Positions 44,769 to 53,820 of a stretch of DNA of 64,000 nt are shown piece after piece. The translations under genes and the position numbers were made by a program. The stretch is taken from the NCBI RefSeq assembly GCF_001766835.1, contig NZ_LKEU01000027.1, forward strand, positions 1-64,000. Direction: 5' to 3'. The notes beneath the pieces were generated by a model that worked only from the letters and a program-made list of their open reading frames with translations, made no database searches and was not told the DNA's origin. The stretch comes from Acetobacterium wieringae. Lineage in GTDB: Bacteria; Bacillota; Clostridia; Eubacteriales; Eubacteriaceae. Numbering within the stretch: position 1 is the first letter of the stretch; each line of letters begins with the position of its first letter.

Positions 44769-45392
44769 ATGAAAACAGTAAAAGAAGGCGAGGTTCGTAA
44801 GCGGGAAATCCTGATGGTGGCCAGGGATCTTTTTGTCACCAAGGGCTATGAAAAGACCTCAGTGAATGATATTTTAAAAATTGTGGATATTGCCAAAGGC
44901 ACCTTTTATTATTATTTTGCTTCCAAGGAAGCGGTGCTGGCGGCTATCATTCTGGATATTGTCGATGAAGGTGCCAAGCGGGCAGAACGAATGTTAAACG
45001 ATCAATCGGTGCCGCTGATCAAGCGGATTATGATGGCGATTATGGCCCAATCTCCGGAGTTTGAAGGATCAGAGGAGATCAGAGACGAAATGCACAAGGT
45101 GGAGAATGCCAAGCTGGAACAGCTATACACTAAAGCTATGCTTAAGCGGATGACACCATTGTTGGAAGTAGCAGTAGCAGAAGGAATCGCCACGGATCTT
45201 TTTCACTTGGATTATCCCCGCGAAGCGATTGAGTCGATTTTGCTATTGGGCCATATGTTGTTTGACTGTAATATTATGGACTGGGAAATGGCAGACTATC
45301 CGAAAAAGATCCAGGGATTTCTAGCCAATATGGAGAGAATGCTGGGAACCAGAGCAGGGGAACTGGAGGACTTTTTACAAATGTTTGCCTAA
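44769..45392 (+). CDS. TetR/AcrR-family regulator
   Basis: 207 residues. The N-terminal HTH reads REILMVARDLFVTKGYEKTSVNDILKIVDIAKGTFYYYFASKE. The C-terminal ligand domain is generic. ATG 44769 is chosen because GGGAGG lies just upstream; a longer frame would begin inside the -35 box. It probably represses itself and the MFS exporter at 45498 through the shared operator motif. Confidence 0.9.
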   Translation: MKTVKEGEVRKREILMVARDLFVTKGYEKTSVNDILKIVDIAKGTFYYYFASKEAVLAAIILDIVDEGAKRAERMLNDQSVPLIKRIMMAIMAQSPEFEGSEEIRDEMHKVENAKLEQLYTKAMLKRMTPLLEVAVAEGIATDLFHLDYPREAIESILLLGHMLFDCNIMDWEMADYPKKIQGFLANMERMLGTRAGELEDFLQMFA

Positions 45393-45426
45393 TTAAAACC
45401 GGGCGACATTTGTAAATTTTTTTACC

Positions 45427-45453
45427 CATATATCGACCGATGGTCGATATATG
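45427..45453. promoter_or_regulatory. Perfect 27-base palindrome before the MFS gene (TetR operator)
   Basis: CATATATCGACC and GGTCGATATATG are exact reverse complements separated by GAT. It lies 45 bases before the MFS start and shares its half-site with the tetR promoter region. Confidence 0.85.
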
Positions 45454-45497
45454 GGGTTAGCAGTAATAATCGAATAAAGAAAATAGGAGGAACCGCA

Positions 45498-46838
45498 ATG
45501 AAACAACAAAAGACAATTAAAGAAACAACAAGGCATAAACCCGCAATGAGAAAATTTATGATCCTGGTGGCCGGATCATTCATCTCCAGCATCGGCAGTG
45601 GCTTGACTGATTTTGGTCTGGCAATCTATATTTTAAAACTAACCGGATCAGTGGGGGCAACCGGTATTATTGCCAGTTGCGCCTTTTTACCAGCGATCCT
45701 GCTTGCCCCAGCGGGTGGGGTATTGGCGGATCGTTATGATCGGCGGTTGATGATGATTTTGGGTGAGTTACTATCTGGATTGGCGCTACTGATTTGCCTG
45801 GCAGCGGTGATAAGTCCTCAGCCCTCTCTGATGGTAATCTGTATTGGCGTGGGGATCAGCTCAATTTTCTCAGCTCTGACTGAACCGGCTTTTAAGGCCA
45901 CGATTACCGATCTCTTGCCGGAAGAAGACTTTGTCCGGGCTGGTGGTATGGTGCAGCTGGCTGGCAGTGCCAAGTTGTTGATTTCTCCAGTCCTTGCCGG
46001 TTTATTGCTGCAAGTGACAACGGTAAGCACCCTGATCATACTCGATATGGTGACTTTTTTCACGACGGTTCTGATTATCGCATTGGTCAGAAAAGGGTTG
46101 GTCAGCAAAAAAAGCGCAGTGACCGGTTCGGGGTTTTTTAGTGAAATGAGCGCTGGTATCATTGCTGTTCGTAGAAAAAAGGGAAACGTCACGATGATTA
46201 TCGTCATAACAATTGCCACCTTCTGTCTGGGATTTGTGCAGATGCTTAGCAAGCCACTGATTCTGGCCATTGCTGGTGAACGGGAGCTGGGAATTCTGAG
46301 CACTGTCATTGCCATGGGAATGATGGTTGGAAGCATTGGCATCAGCATGATCAAGCAACCAAAATCTTATCTGCGGATGCTGTCAATCGGATTGTTTGGA
46401 TGTGGTGTTTTCTTTGCTCTGATCGGGATCAGCGAAAATCTGATGTTGATCGCTGGGTTTGGATTTATGATGTTTGTCTTTATGCCAGCCATCCAGATTG
46501 GCGCGGAGGTGCTGATTCGCACCAACCTGGACAATTCAGTTCAGGGACGAGCCTTTGGTCTGATTGGTCTGATTACTCAGATGGGTTATATTCTCTCATT
46601 TTTGGCGGTGGGAATTTTAGCCGATGGGATCTTTGAACCATTTATGCAGGGAAATACCGAGCTGGCCATCAGCATTGGCCAGGTTATCGGTTATGGGGTA
46701 GGCAGAGGGAATGCCCTGCTAATCATCATCACCGGAATCGGCTTGGCTGTCGCCGGGCTGGTGGTGGCCCGGTTAAAAAGTATCAGAACCCTGGAAGCGA
46801 CGGCTGTAGCAGATGAACGGATGATGGAATCTTGGTAA
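45498..46838 (+). CDS. MFS exporter (DHA3, macrolide/multidrug efflux type)
   Basis: 446 residues, twelve helices. The opening (FMILVAGSFISSIGSGLTDFGLAIYILKLTGSVGATGI) and the motif A variant GGVLADRYDRRLMMILGE match the DHA3 group that includes macrolide efflux proteins. AGGAGG precedes ATG 45498. It is the apparent target of the upstream TetR. Confidence 0.9.
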   Translation: MKQQKTIKETTRHKPAMRKFMILVAGSFISSIGSGLTDFGLAIYILKLTGSVGATGIIASCAFLPAILLAPAGGVLADRYDRRLMMILGELLSGLALLICLAAVISPQPSLMVICIGVGISSIFSALTEPAFKATITDLLPEEDFVRAGGMVQLAGSAKLLISPVLAGLLLQVTTVSTLIILDMVTFFTTVLIIALVRKGLVSKKSAVTGSGFFSEMSAGIIAVRRKKGNVTMIIVITIATFCLGFVQMLSKPLILAIAGERELGILSTVIAMGMMVGSIGISMIKQPKSYLRMLSIGLFGCGVFFALIGISENLMLIAGFGFMMFVFMPAIQIGAEVLIRTNLDNSVQGRAFGLIGLITQMGYILSFLAVGILADGIFEPFMQGNTELAISIGQVIGYGVGRGNALLIIITGIGLAVAGLVVARLKSIRTLEATAVADERMMESW

Positions 46839-47777
46839 CAAGGATTGTAAGATGATGTTAAAAAAACAACATCACTGAAGTAGAGTCTAAATAATAAATC
46901 TATTCGGCCTTTTAATGTGCTGCTGCATTAAAATGTCGTCATTGAGGGTGGGAACGTAAACTCAAGTAAAATAATCACGGTTCGGGGAAAACTTTGGGAG
47001 AGATTTTGGATTCGTTAAGGTGTTAATCGCCTTTGTAGTTTGGACGAAGGATAATGAGAATCCAGTGGTCATGAAGAAACCATCTATCCAGCAGACTTTT
47101 TTTAAAAGACGTAGAAATGACAAGCTTTATGCATTTTGTTTTCGTGATTTCTGCGCCCTTATTTAGTAATTGAAAAAGAAAAATAGTTTTAAGTTTATAA
47201 ATAATAAAAAATGGACTATTATATTATCTTGAGTTGAGTAATAGTAATTTAATTCCTTATTCACGTTTCAATAATATATATTTATTTTATAATTGTGCGT
47301 CTTAAACACGATGATTTTAGTACTATTGGGTTTTATAAATTTTAAGTTAAAAAGTAATATTTTCGTAAATTTACGATATTATGTTATATGCTGTTATGGA
47401 TATAGATCAAATACTTTTAAAAAATCAATTTACATACTAGAATGCTCTATCTAAGTGCAAAATAATATTTGGATGATTCAAAAAATGCCTTTAAATCGGG
47501 AAAAATAATATTGTTATTATTTTTTGCATGGAAATTAATTTTGCGGTCTGTTGTGAAATGATCTGATGAAGATAAACAAACATAGCAAGTATTTGTAAAA
47601 ATAGATGAAAAATATAGTATTGTAGTATTGAATTGTGTATGTTGATAAAATAATTGCCATGATATAGGTTGATAAATTGGCATAATTATTGCTTAGTAAA
47701 TTATGCATAAGCGAAAAATATAATATCTTTTATATTGTATTTTAATCACTAATTTAGAAAGTGAGAGAGGTTATGTG
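46839..47777. other. Long intergenic region with a base-composition switch
   Basis: No gene is supported over 0.9 kb. Up to about 47150 composition resembles the upstream genes and there are two small hairpins: GATGTT/AACATC near 46855-46875 and TTTTAATG-tgctgctg-CATTAAAA at 46910-46933. From about 47160 the sequence is very AT-rich. Close to the next gene, an imperfect dyad (AATAATTGCCA ... TGGCATAATTATT, about 47650-47690) and TATAAT at 47719-47724 probably form the promoter region of the eight-gene cluster. Confidence 0.5.
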
Positions 47778-48209
47778 ATGGAAGTAAATATGCAATTAGT
47801 GAATTTTGAAGAGTTTTCATTTACTGGAACTCATGTTTTTGGCGAGCTATATGGTGTTTCATATGAAAATCTAGACAGCATTGATCAACTTGAAGAGATT
47901 TTGACTCGGGGAATTGAAGAGTCAAAAGCAAAATGTTTAGGAATAATGACAAAAAAATTTAAACCTAACGGTGTTACTTTGTTGGCATTGCTCAGTGAAT
48001 CACATGTATCAGTACACACTTACCCGGAGCACAATGCACTTTTTATTGATGCTTTTACATGTGGCACACTATGTGACCCTAGAGTAATTATCAATACGTT
48101 TATTCAGAAGTTACATCCAGAAAAAAATGTTATTTCAGAAACACAACGAGGTTTACAAAATCATGATATAGGTTTACCAAACATATTGCCAAATAGTATT
48201 TATGATTAA
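47778..48209 (+). CDS. speD: S-adenosylmethionine decarboxylase proenzyme homologue (SpeD type)
   Basis: 143 residues. This family self-cleaves to make a pyruvoyl cofactor and decarboxylates SAM, the aminopropyl donor for polyamines. The cleavage and active site is intact: Glu74-Ser75 (pyruvoyl Ser), His80 and Cys95 within SESHVSVHTYPEHNALFID and AFTCG. Length fits the short prokaryotic form, which works as a dimer of processed halves. GAGAGG precedes ATG 47778. First gene of the AT-rich cluster. No canonical spermidine synthase follows, so the product may serve another pathway, with the methyltransferase-fold protein at 52930 as candidate user. Confidence 0.85.
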   Translation: MEVNMQLVNFEEFSFTGTHVFGELYGVSYENLDSIDQLEEILTRGIEESKAKCLGIMTKKFKPNGVTLLALLSESHVSVHTYPEHNALFIDAFTCGTLCDPRVIINTFIQKLHPEKNVISETQRGLQNHDIGLPNILPNSIYD

Positions 48210-48253
48210 TAAAATTATCTGTATGTATTGAACTGGAATCGAGAGGAGTACTT

Positions 48254-49186
48254 ATGAAGGTACTTGATATAAATCTAAATCTCCTTGAACAAGGGATACG
48301 AAAAAATCTTTTAGATGATGTATTGTTTTTTAAGAAAGAACATATATTAAGTGAAGAATTAAAAGATCGTATTCCTACGACAAATGAAATATTTATAGGG
48401 AAAGACATTTGGGAAATGTGTATCACAGCAATTTTAGAAGGTGAAAATATTCTATTGATTGGTCAAAAAGCTTCTGGTAAAAATGTTCTGGCTGATAATA
48501 TTTGTCAATTATTTGGAAGACCTCAATGGAATACTTCTTTTCATGTAAACACAGACAGCGCTAGTTTAATTGGCGCGGATACCTTTATTGAAAATGAGGT
48601 AAAGTTGCGAAGAGGTTCCGTTTATGAATGTGGAACTAATGGAGGGTTTGGAATTTTTGATGAGATTAATATGGCTAAAAATGATGCTATGGTTGTTCTA
48701 CATTCAGCATTAGACTATCGAAAAGTAATTGATGTTCCTGGATATGACAAAATACATCTTCATAGGGCAACACGTTTTATAGGAACTATGAATTATGACT
48801 ATGCCGGAACGAAAGACTTAAATGAGGCTTTAGTATCACGATTTATGACTATCCAGATTCCGCAAATTCGAAAAGAAACGCTGCAAAAAATTCTCAATAT
48901 GAATTTTCCGGATGCGAACACTGATTTATTAACACAGTTTGTTGGTGTATTTATGGATTTGCAAGAAAAAGCAATTAATTCTGAAATATCAACAAAATCT
49001 GTTGATTTAAGAGGAATAATTGCATGCCTAAAGACGATTAGGCGTGGACTTAAACCCTTAAATGCAATTAATATGGGAATAGTTGGAAAAACTTTTGATC
49101 AGTACGAAAAAGAAATTGTAATGGATGTAGTTCGGACACGAATACCTGTTACATGGGACTCAAGTGATATATTCCCAAAAATTTGA
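48254..49186 (+). CDS. MoxR/NorQ-type AAA+ ATPase
   Basis: 310 residues. AAA+ core: Walker A-like GQKASGKN near residue 75 (Asn where Ser/Thr is expected), Walker B GIFDEINMAKND near 135, sensor 1 FIGTMNYDY near 180, and arginine finger LNEALVSRF. DTDSASLIGADTF-like and RRGSVYECG elements are typical of the NorQ/CbbQ/MoxR group. Such ATPases work with a VWA-domain partner to insert metal into, or reactivate, an enzyme. The cluster's last gene (53821) supplies that partner. GAGGAG precedes ATG 48254. Confidence 0.87.
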   Translation: MKVLDINLNLLEQGIRKNLLDDVLFFKKEHILSEELKDRIPTTNEIFIGKDIWEMCITAILEGENILLIGQKASGKNVLADNICQLFGRPQWNTSFHVNTDSASLIGADTFIENEVKLRRGSVYECGTNGGFGIFDEINMAKNDAMVVLHSALDYRKVIDVPGYDKIHLHRATRFIGTMNYDYAGTKDLNEALVSRFMTIQIPQIRKETLQKILNMNFPDANTDLLTQFVGVFMDLQEKAINSEISTKSVDLRGIIACLKTIRRGLKPLNAINMGIVGKTFDQYEKEIVMDVVRTRIPVTWDSSDIFPKI

Positions 49187-49240
49187 ATTGTGAAAAGATA
49201 ATAAGTGAAAATTGGTGAGTACAAAGAAAGAAGGTCGATT

Positions 49241-49894
49241 ATGGTTTATGAAATACCATTACGTTTTGATAAAAATACTGTTTTTAAGCGAATGCATATT
49301 TCGAAAGATTCTAATCACTATGACGAGTTTGAAAGGGTGTATGAGCAGCTAGAACAAGAAATACCGAGTTATTCAATCGCTAAAGGGTCTTTTGTTCTAA
49401 AAAAAGCAACTAATAGAGGTCGTATTCATAAAGGGTTGAGTGAAGTCAGCCATCTCGTTTATGTTGTGATTACTCTGGGCGCTGAAATTAGTTGTTTTAG
49501 TACAAGTTATTTTGAGCAAAAGAATTTTTTGAAAGGGATGATGATTGATCAAATAGCGGATCAACTTTTATTCAATGCTTCAGATGACTTTTATCATATT
49601 ATTCGCGAAGAAATATACATTAAAAGGAAATTCTCTTTAACTGAACGGTATTGTCCGGATGATTATGTTATTCCAATACAGAATCAGGCAACCATTCTTA
49701 AAGTGATTACTGATAACGAGTTAAATATAGGGATTGGGTTAACCGAAGGTTATGTATACAAACCACTAAAAACGATGGGGTATGTTTACGGAGCAGATAA
49801 AAATATTGCTATTGCAGAGAAAGACCACGATTGTGAGTTTTGTAGTAATTTCAAATGTGAGTTTAGAAAGATTATTCTAACATCAAAAGTATGA
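49241..49894 (+). CDS. MetH activation-domain-like protein A
   Basis: 217 residues. The pattern of the SAM-binding activation domain of B12-dependent methionine synthase is visible: VYVVITLGAEISCF, MMIDQIADQLLFNASDDFYHIIREEI, LTERYCPDDYVIPIQNQATILKVI and GIGLTEGYVYKPLKTMGYVYGADKN. It ends in a cysteine group (CEFCSNFKC), unlike MetH. Stand-alone proteins of this kind occur in acetogens and methylotrophic anaerobes and are thought to help reactivate corrinoid proteins. ATG 49241 follows GAAGG; GTG 49205 is an alternative. Confidence 0.75.
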   Translation: MVYEIPLRFDKNTVFKRMHISKDSNHYDEFERVYEQLEQEIPSYSIAKGSFVLKKATNRGRIHKGLSEVSHLVYVVITLGAEISCFSTSYFEQKNFLKGMMIDQIADQLLFNASDDFYHIIREEIYIKRKFSLTERYCPDDYVIPIQNQATILKVITDNELNIGIGLTEGYVYKPLKTMGYVYGADKNIAIAEKDHDCEFCSNFKCEFRKIILTSKV

Positions 49895-49907
49895 AAGAGG
49901 CAAAGAA

Positions 49908-51044
49908 ATGAAATCTATATCCTTTGTAAAAGAGAATTGCATTGACGAATATCGAACCATTTTAACACCTGAAAGGGTTAAAGATTATCTAAAAGAAGGT
50001 TTTACTGTATATGCTGAAAAAGGTATAGGTCAAGGAATCGGACTTGAAGATAAGGCGTATAAGGCAGCAGGTGCAAAAATGGTCAATCATGAACAATCGT
50101 GGACAATTTCCGATTTTGTTGTAAAATATAAGGCGCCAGAAAAAGAAGATTATAAATATTTTCGACCAGAATTGCATTTTGCTTCTTTTCTGCACGCCGA
50201 AGGTGATTATGCTTTGTCAATGGCACTTGTGAACAGTGGGATGACGGCATATGCATATGAATTTGTAACAACTCCAGATCATATGAGTCCTATTTCAATA
50301 GCTCCAGCAGAAGTTGCTGGCAAACTTGCAGTTTTTTTTGGCGCTTATTATTTATTAGCACATAAAGGGGGATGTGGCAAACTTCTAGCAAATATTCCTG
50401 GTGCTAGTCAATGTAAAATTGTGATTATTGGATATGGCGACGCTGGCAATGTTGCAGTTCGTACTGCAAGTTCACTAGGTGCAAAAGTCGTTGTTTTTGG
50501 ACGTAACATGATTAAACTACGTAAGTTTCAGGCTACTGTGTCACCAGAAGTCGAATGTTACGTAAACACATCAGAAAAATTAGCTAAAGAAATTAAGGAT
50601 GCAGATTTGGTAATTGGCGCAATTCTTATTTCAACATTCGATACGGAACCTATTATAACAGAAAAAATGGTAAAATCAATGAAAAAGGGATCCGTTATCA
50701 TAGATGTAACCGCAGGTTATGGTTCGGGCTACATTCAAACATTCGATCAGAATACGAGTCTCGAAGAACCTGTTTTTGAAAAATTTGGTGTTCTTCATTG
50801 CAAAATAGATAATATTTGCGCTGCGTCCGCAATAACCTCAAGTGAATCAACTGAAAAGTTGGTTATGCCAATTCTAATTGAACATGCAAAAAAGTTATAT
50901 GGGGTTATCGAAAACAAAAGTATGCTAGAAACCGGATTAATTTGTAGAAATGGAAAATTTGAGCATCCTGAATTAATCAGACATATGGCGATGTATGAAA
51001 GAAAGAGTAGGTGGACACCATGTCGAATAGAACAAGAGAATTAA
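49908..51044 (+). CDS. Alanine dehydrogenase/transhydrogenase-like oxidoreductase
   Basis: 378 residues of the AlaDH/PNT superfamily. The substrate-side residues of alanine dehydrogenase have counterparts: Arg in EYRTILTPE, Lys in VKYKAPEKED, His in SFLHAEGD. The NAD-binding motif is IIGYGDAGNVAVRTASSLGAKVVVFGRN. Ordinary AlaDH makes or deaminates L-alanine, but overall similarity looks moderate and the setting is unusual, so a different amino or imino acid substrate is possible. AGAGGC precedes ATG 49908, 13 bases after the previous gene. Confidence 0.78.
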   Translation: MKSISFVKENCIDEYRTILTPERVKDYLKEGFTVYAEKGIGQGIGLEDKAYKAAGAKMVNHEQSWTISDFVVKYKAPEKEDYKYFRPELHFASFLHAEGDYALSMALVNSGMTAYAYEFVTTPDHMSPISIAPAEVAGKLAVFFGAYYLLAHKGGCGKLLANIPGASQCKIVIIGYGDAGNVAVRTASSLGAKVVVFGRNMIKLRKFQATVSPEVECYVNTSEKLAKEIKDADLVIGAILISTFDTEPIITEKMVKSMKKGSVIIDVTAGYGSGYIQTFDQNTSLEEPVFEKFGVLHCKIDNICAASAITSSESTEKLVMPILIEHAKKLYGVIENKSMLETGLICRNGKFEHPELIRHMAMYERKSRWTPCRIEQEN

Positions 51045-52288
51045 TATATGTTATATGTTTAACTGGATTTATCACCATAACATTTGCTTTTGGACGTTAT
51101 ATTTTTTCGATGATTACTCCGGATATCGTCAGTAGCTTAAACATTGACTATGAATTTATTGGGTTAATAAATGCCTGCCACCAAGGTGCTTACCTTCTAT
51201 TTTCTTTACTTGGTGGTATTTTGTGTGGTTATTTAAGTATTAGATTCTTGATATCTTCGTCAGTAATTTTATGTGGGCTCAGTGTTTTTGTGCTAGCATT
51301 CGTTAATAATCCATGGCTCTTGCTAGTTATTGTAACCCTTCAGGGTATATTTGCGGCAACATCATGGATACCGATGGTAGAGTTTGTGGCTAAGAACATC
51401 CAAGAAGATAATCGTGGAAAAAGTCTTGGCATCATTTCAAGTGGGACATCTTTTGGACTAATTCTAAATGGTTTCTTGATTCCTTATATACTGACTAATG
51501 ATACCTGGCAAACCGTTTGGTTTGTATTTGGAATTATCAGTCTGATTCTCGGGGCGATTGGTGTTTATTGGATCTACAAATTAAAGAGCACACCCGATTT
51601 ACAGATAGAAAAAGCCAATCAAAAAAATGAATATAAAACGGCAAAATTGGTGTTAAGGAATGATAAGTCGGGGAATTATCTCAAACACTATGTTTTATTA
51701 GTTGGATTATTGATCCTATCTGGGCTCTATTTGATTCCATTCCAAAGTTACATCGTACCTTTAATGCAAGAAGACTTGGGCTTAAATGAACAAATATCAG
51801 GAATTGCATGGAGTATTTTTGGCTTTATTGGTATTTTTAGTGGTTTTGTTGCAGGGGTTTTAGCCGACAAATACACAGCCAAACGGGCAATGATTATCTC
51901 ATACAGTATTTCGATTCTATCAATTGCGACCGTAGTGTTTGTCCATAATGCAGCAGCGGCGCTATTTGCTTGTGCTATTTTTGGATTAACTTACAATGGC
52001 ATCTTTGGATTACACCCAACATATGTAACTAGAGTCTTACCACCAGAAAAAACTGCAAAATTATTTGGGCTGCTAAACTTGTCATTAGGAGTAGGTTCGA
52101 TGATAGGTAATTATGCTGGCGGGTACATAAAAAAAATGACTGGAAGTTTTTCATTAGCCTATCAATTAATGCTTGTGATGTCTATACTAACTGTTTTGAT
52201 TTGTATATTAATAAAATCTGATCAGAACAAAGAGGAGGTGGTTTTATATGGAAAGAATCGTATTGAATCCAGTCAAGATATCATATAA
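51020..52288 (+). CDS. MFS transporter (YbfB/OFA-like)
   Basis: 422 residues, twelve helices. FGRYIFSMITPDIVSSLNIDYEFIGLINACHQGAYLLFSLLGG opens the protein, and GFVAGVLADKYTAKRAMIISY is the second-half motif A. The type is that of single-polypeptide transporters of organic anions or amino compounds. The start overlaps the preceding dehydrogenase by 25 bases and its end overlaps the next gene by 41 bases, so it is tightly built into the cluster. Likely exporter or importer of the cluster's metabolite. Confidence 0.87.
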   Translation: MSNRTRELIYVICLTGFITITFAFGRYIFSMITPDIVSSLNIDYEFIGLINACHQGAYLLFSLLGGILCGYLSIRFLISSSVILCGLSVFVLAFVNNPWLLLVIVTLQGIFAATSWIPMVEFVAKNIQEDNRGKSLGIISSGTSFGLILNGFLIPYILTNDTWQTVWFVFGIISLILGAIGVYWIYKLKSTPDLQIEKANQKNEYKTAKLVLRNDKSGNYLKHYVLLVGLLILSGLYLIPFQSYIVPLMQEDLGLNEQISGIAWSIFGFIGIFSGFVAGVLADKYTAKRAMIISYSISILSIATVVFVHNAAAALFACAIFGLTYNGIFGLHPTYVTRVLPPEKTAKLFGLLNLSLGVGSMIGNYAGGYIKKMTGSFSLAYQLMLVMSILTVLICILIKSDQNKEEVVLYGKNRIESSQDII

Positions 52289-52910
52289 TATAGACAAAAT
52301 GGAAGTTTTTAAAGGATTTAAAACTGATTCAAAAACTTTTGATTTAATTGTTGAAATAATTGAGAATACTGGAGAAATAATAAGACCGCGGGCTATTTTA
52401 AAATGGTGTAACGTTGAAAAAGTGGAACAAGGATGCATTACATTGATGGGGCAAGCTTTTACAAGCAAATTACTATTTGATAAATTATGTCATTTGGAAA
52501 AAGTGTTTTTAAGCATTGTTACAGCAGGGGATGAACTAGATGTTTTAATAGGAAAATATCCAGCATCAATTGTTGATATTATAAAATATGCAATTTTAAT
52601 TGAAACACGAAATGAAATTAAAAAGTACATTTCTGATAACTTTGGTTACAATGATATCGCTGAATTATGTCCAGGTTCCCTTCCGGACTGGCCGGTTGAA
52701 AACAATTATTTTCTATTTGAAATGATAAATAATGCATGTGAAATCGGTGTTATATTAAAAAACGACTATTTCATGAAACCATTAAATACCGTCTCAAGCA
52801 TTCTTTATAATGGAGACAAAGACTATGTTAACTGTAGTCTTTGTAAAAAAAAATGTATTAAAAGAAGATGTAAATTTAACAAAAACGAGTATAAAAGAAT
52901 TTTTGACTGA
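52248..52910 (+). CDS. MetH activation-domain-like protein B
   Basis: 220 residues. It shares the fold pattern but little identity with the protein at 49241: VFLSIVTAGDELDVLIGKYP, an IVDIIKYAILIETRNEI helix, LCPGSLPDWPVENNYFLFEMI and IGVILKNDYFMKPLNTVSSILY. It too ends in a cysteine-rich basic tail (CSLCKKKCIKRRC). GAGGAGGTGG precedes ATG 52248, which lies inside the end of the MFS gene. Two paralogues in one cluster suggests a heteromeric SAM- or corrinoid-binding unit (inference). Confidence 0.7.
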   Translation: MERIVLNPVKISYNIDKMEVFKGFKTDSKTFDLIVEIIENTGEIIRPRAILKWCNVEKVEQGCITLMGQAFTSKLLFDKLCHLEKVFLSIVTAGDELDVLIGKYPASIVDIIKYAILIETRNEIKKYISDNFGYNDIAELCPGSLPDWPVENNYFLFEMINNACEIGVILKNDYFMKPLNTVSSILYNGDKDYVNCSLCKKKCIKRRCKFNKNEYKRIFD

Positions 52911-52929
52911 GAAAGTATGAGGAAATAGA

Positions 52930-53733
52930 ATGAAAAAAGTAATAGGTTATAAAGATCGAAGTGAATTTTATCAATTTGAATTGGTCGATACAGTAGATGT
53001 CCCATTTATAAAATCCATGATTAATGAAAATACTAATAAAATTATGGAGATTCCGTGTGGTACAGGGCGAATTGCATTTGAAATAGCTAATGCGAATCAT
53101 TTAGTAACGGCTGCTGATATCGAACCGGAGATGGTAGAGCAATTTACAGAGCGACTAAAGAATCATCGAAAAAAGGATTATATTACTGCGATAGTTGCAG
53201 ATATGTGCTTTTTTGATTTTGAGGATAAATTTGATTTGATTGTTGTTCCCAGAGAGGCTTTTCAGTTAATAACTGGCTATGAAAATGCTATAAAAGCATT
53301 GAAAAACATGCACAAGCACTTGAATTATGGTGGAAAAATCATCATTGACTTATTTCCCTTTGGTGCGAAAATTAAACCATTAACAGATATAGCATTACGC
53401 CCAGATTATTATGATTATGAAATTCCGGATGGAAAATTTGTCGTGGATTGGTCAAAAGAAATAGAACCTTGGATCGTCTTAACAAGACTTCATGGACAGT
53501 TACATCGAAGCGATTGTATTACTGAAGTAACGTATCGTTTTCAAAAAAATGATCAACGAAATAATACAATATTTGATGATCAGATAATGACAATTGAATT
53601 ACAAAACTATACCACTGAATCCTTTGAAAAAATCTGTGATCAAGCAGACGTTATTGTAAATAAGCTGTATGGAAATTATGAAAGAAAAGCTTATGAGCCA
53701 GGAGATCCAAGGATGTTATATGTTTTGACTTGA
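52930..53733 (+). CDS. SAM-dependent methyltransferase-fold protein
   Basis: 267 residues, class I Rossmann methyltransferase. Motif I is IMEIPCGTGRIAFEIA near residue 40, the acidic loop AADIEPEMVEQF, motif IV-like FDLIVVPREAFQLI, and a C-terminal beta part resembling small-molecule methyltransferases. It could methylate a product of this cluster; since aminopropyltransferases share the fold, use of decarboxylated SAM is a speculative alternative. AGGAAA precedes ATG 52930. Confidence 0.82.
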   Translation: MKKVIGYKDRSEFYQFELVDTVDVPFIKSMINENTNKIMEIPCGTGRIAFEIANANHLVTAADIEPEMVEQFTERLKNHRKKDYITAIVADMCFFDFEDKFDLIVVPREAFQLITGYENAIKALKNMHKHLNYGGKIIIDLFPFGAKIKPLTDIALRPDYYDYEIPDGKFVVDWSKEIEPWIVLTRLHGQLHRSDCITEVTYRFQKNDQRNNTIFDDQIMTIELQNYTTESFEKICDQADVIVNKLYGNYERKAYEPGDPRMLYVLT

Positions 53734-53820
53734 TATTTTTAATTTTAAGAATGGAATTTTGGTATTTTATTAAAAGGCTTTTGAGGCTACTCATATTCCA
53801 TTTGCAAGGAGGGACGAGTC

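Noticed and set aside
45818..46354. 178-codon minus-strand frame
   Set aside because: Antisense shadow of the MFS exporter; its Ile/Met/Pro-rich make-up is that of the complement of a membrane protein.
46839..47777. Possible riboswitch (cobalamin or SAM) before the speD-led cluster
   Set aside because: No B12 box or SAM-riboswitch core pattern was found; only AT-rich sequence and a loose dyad.
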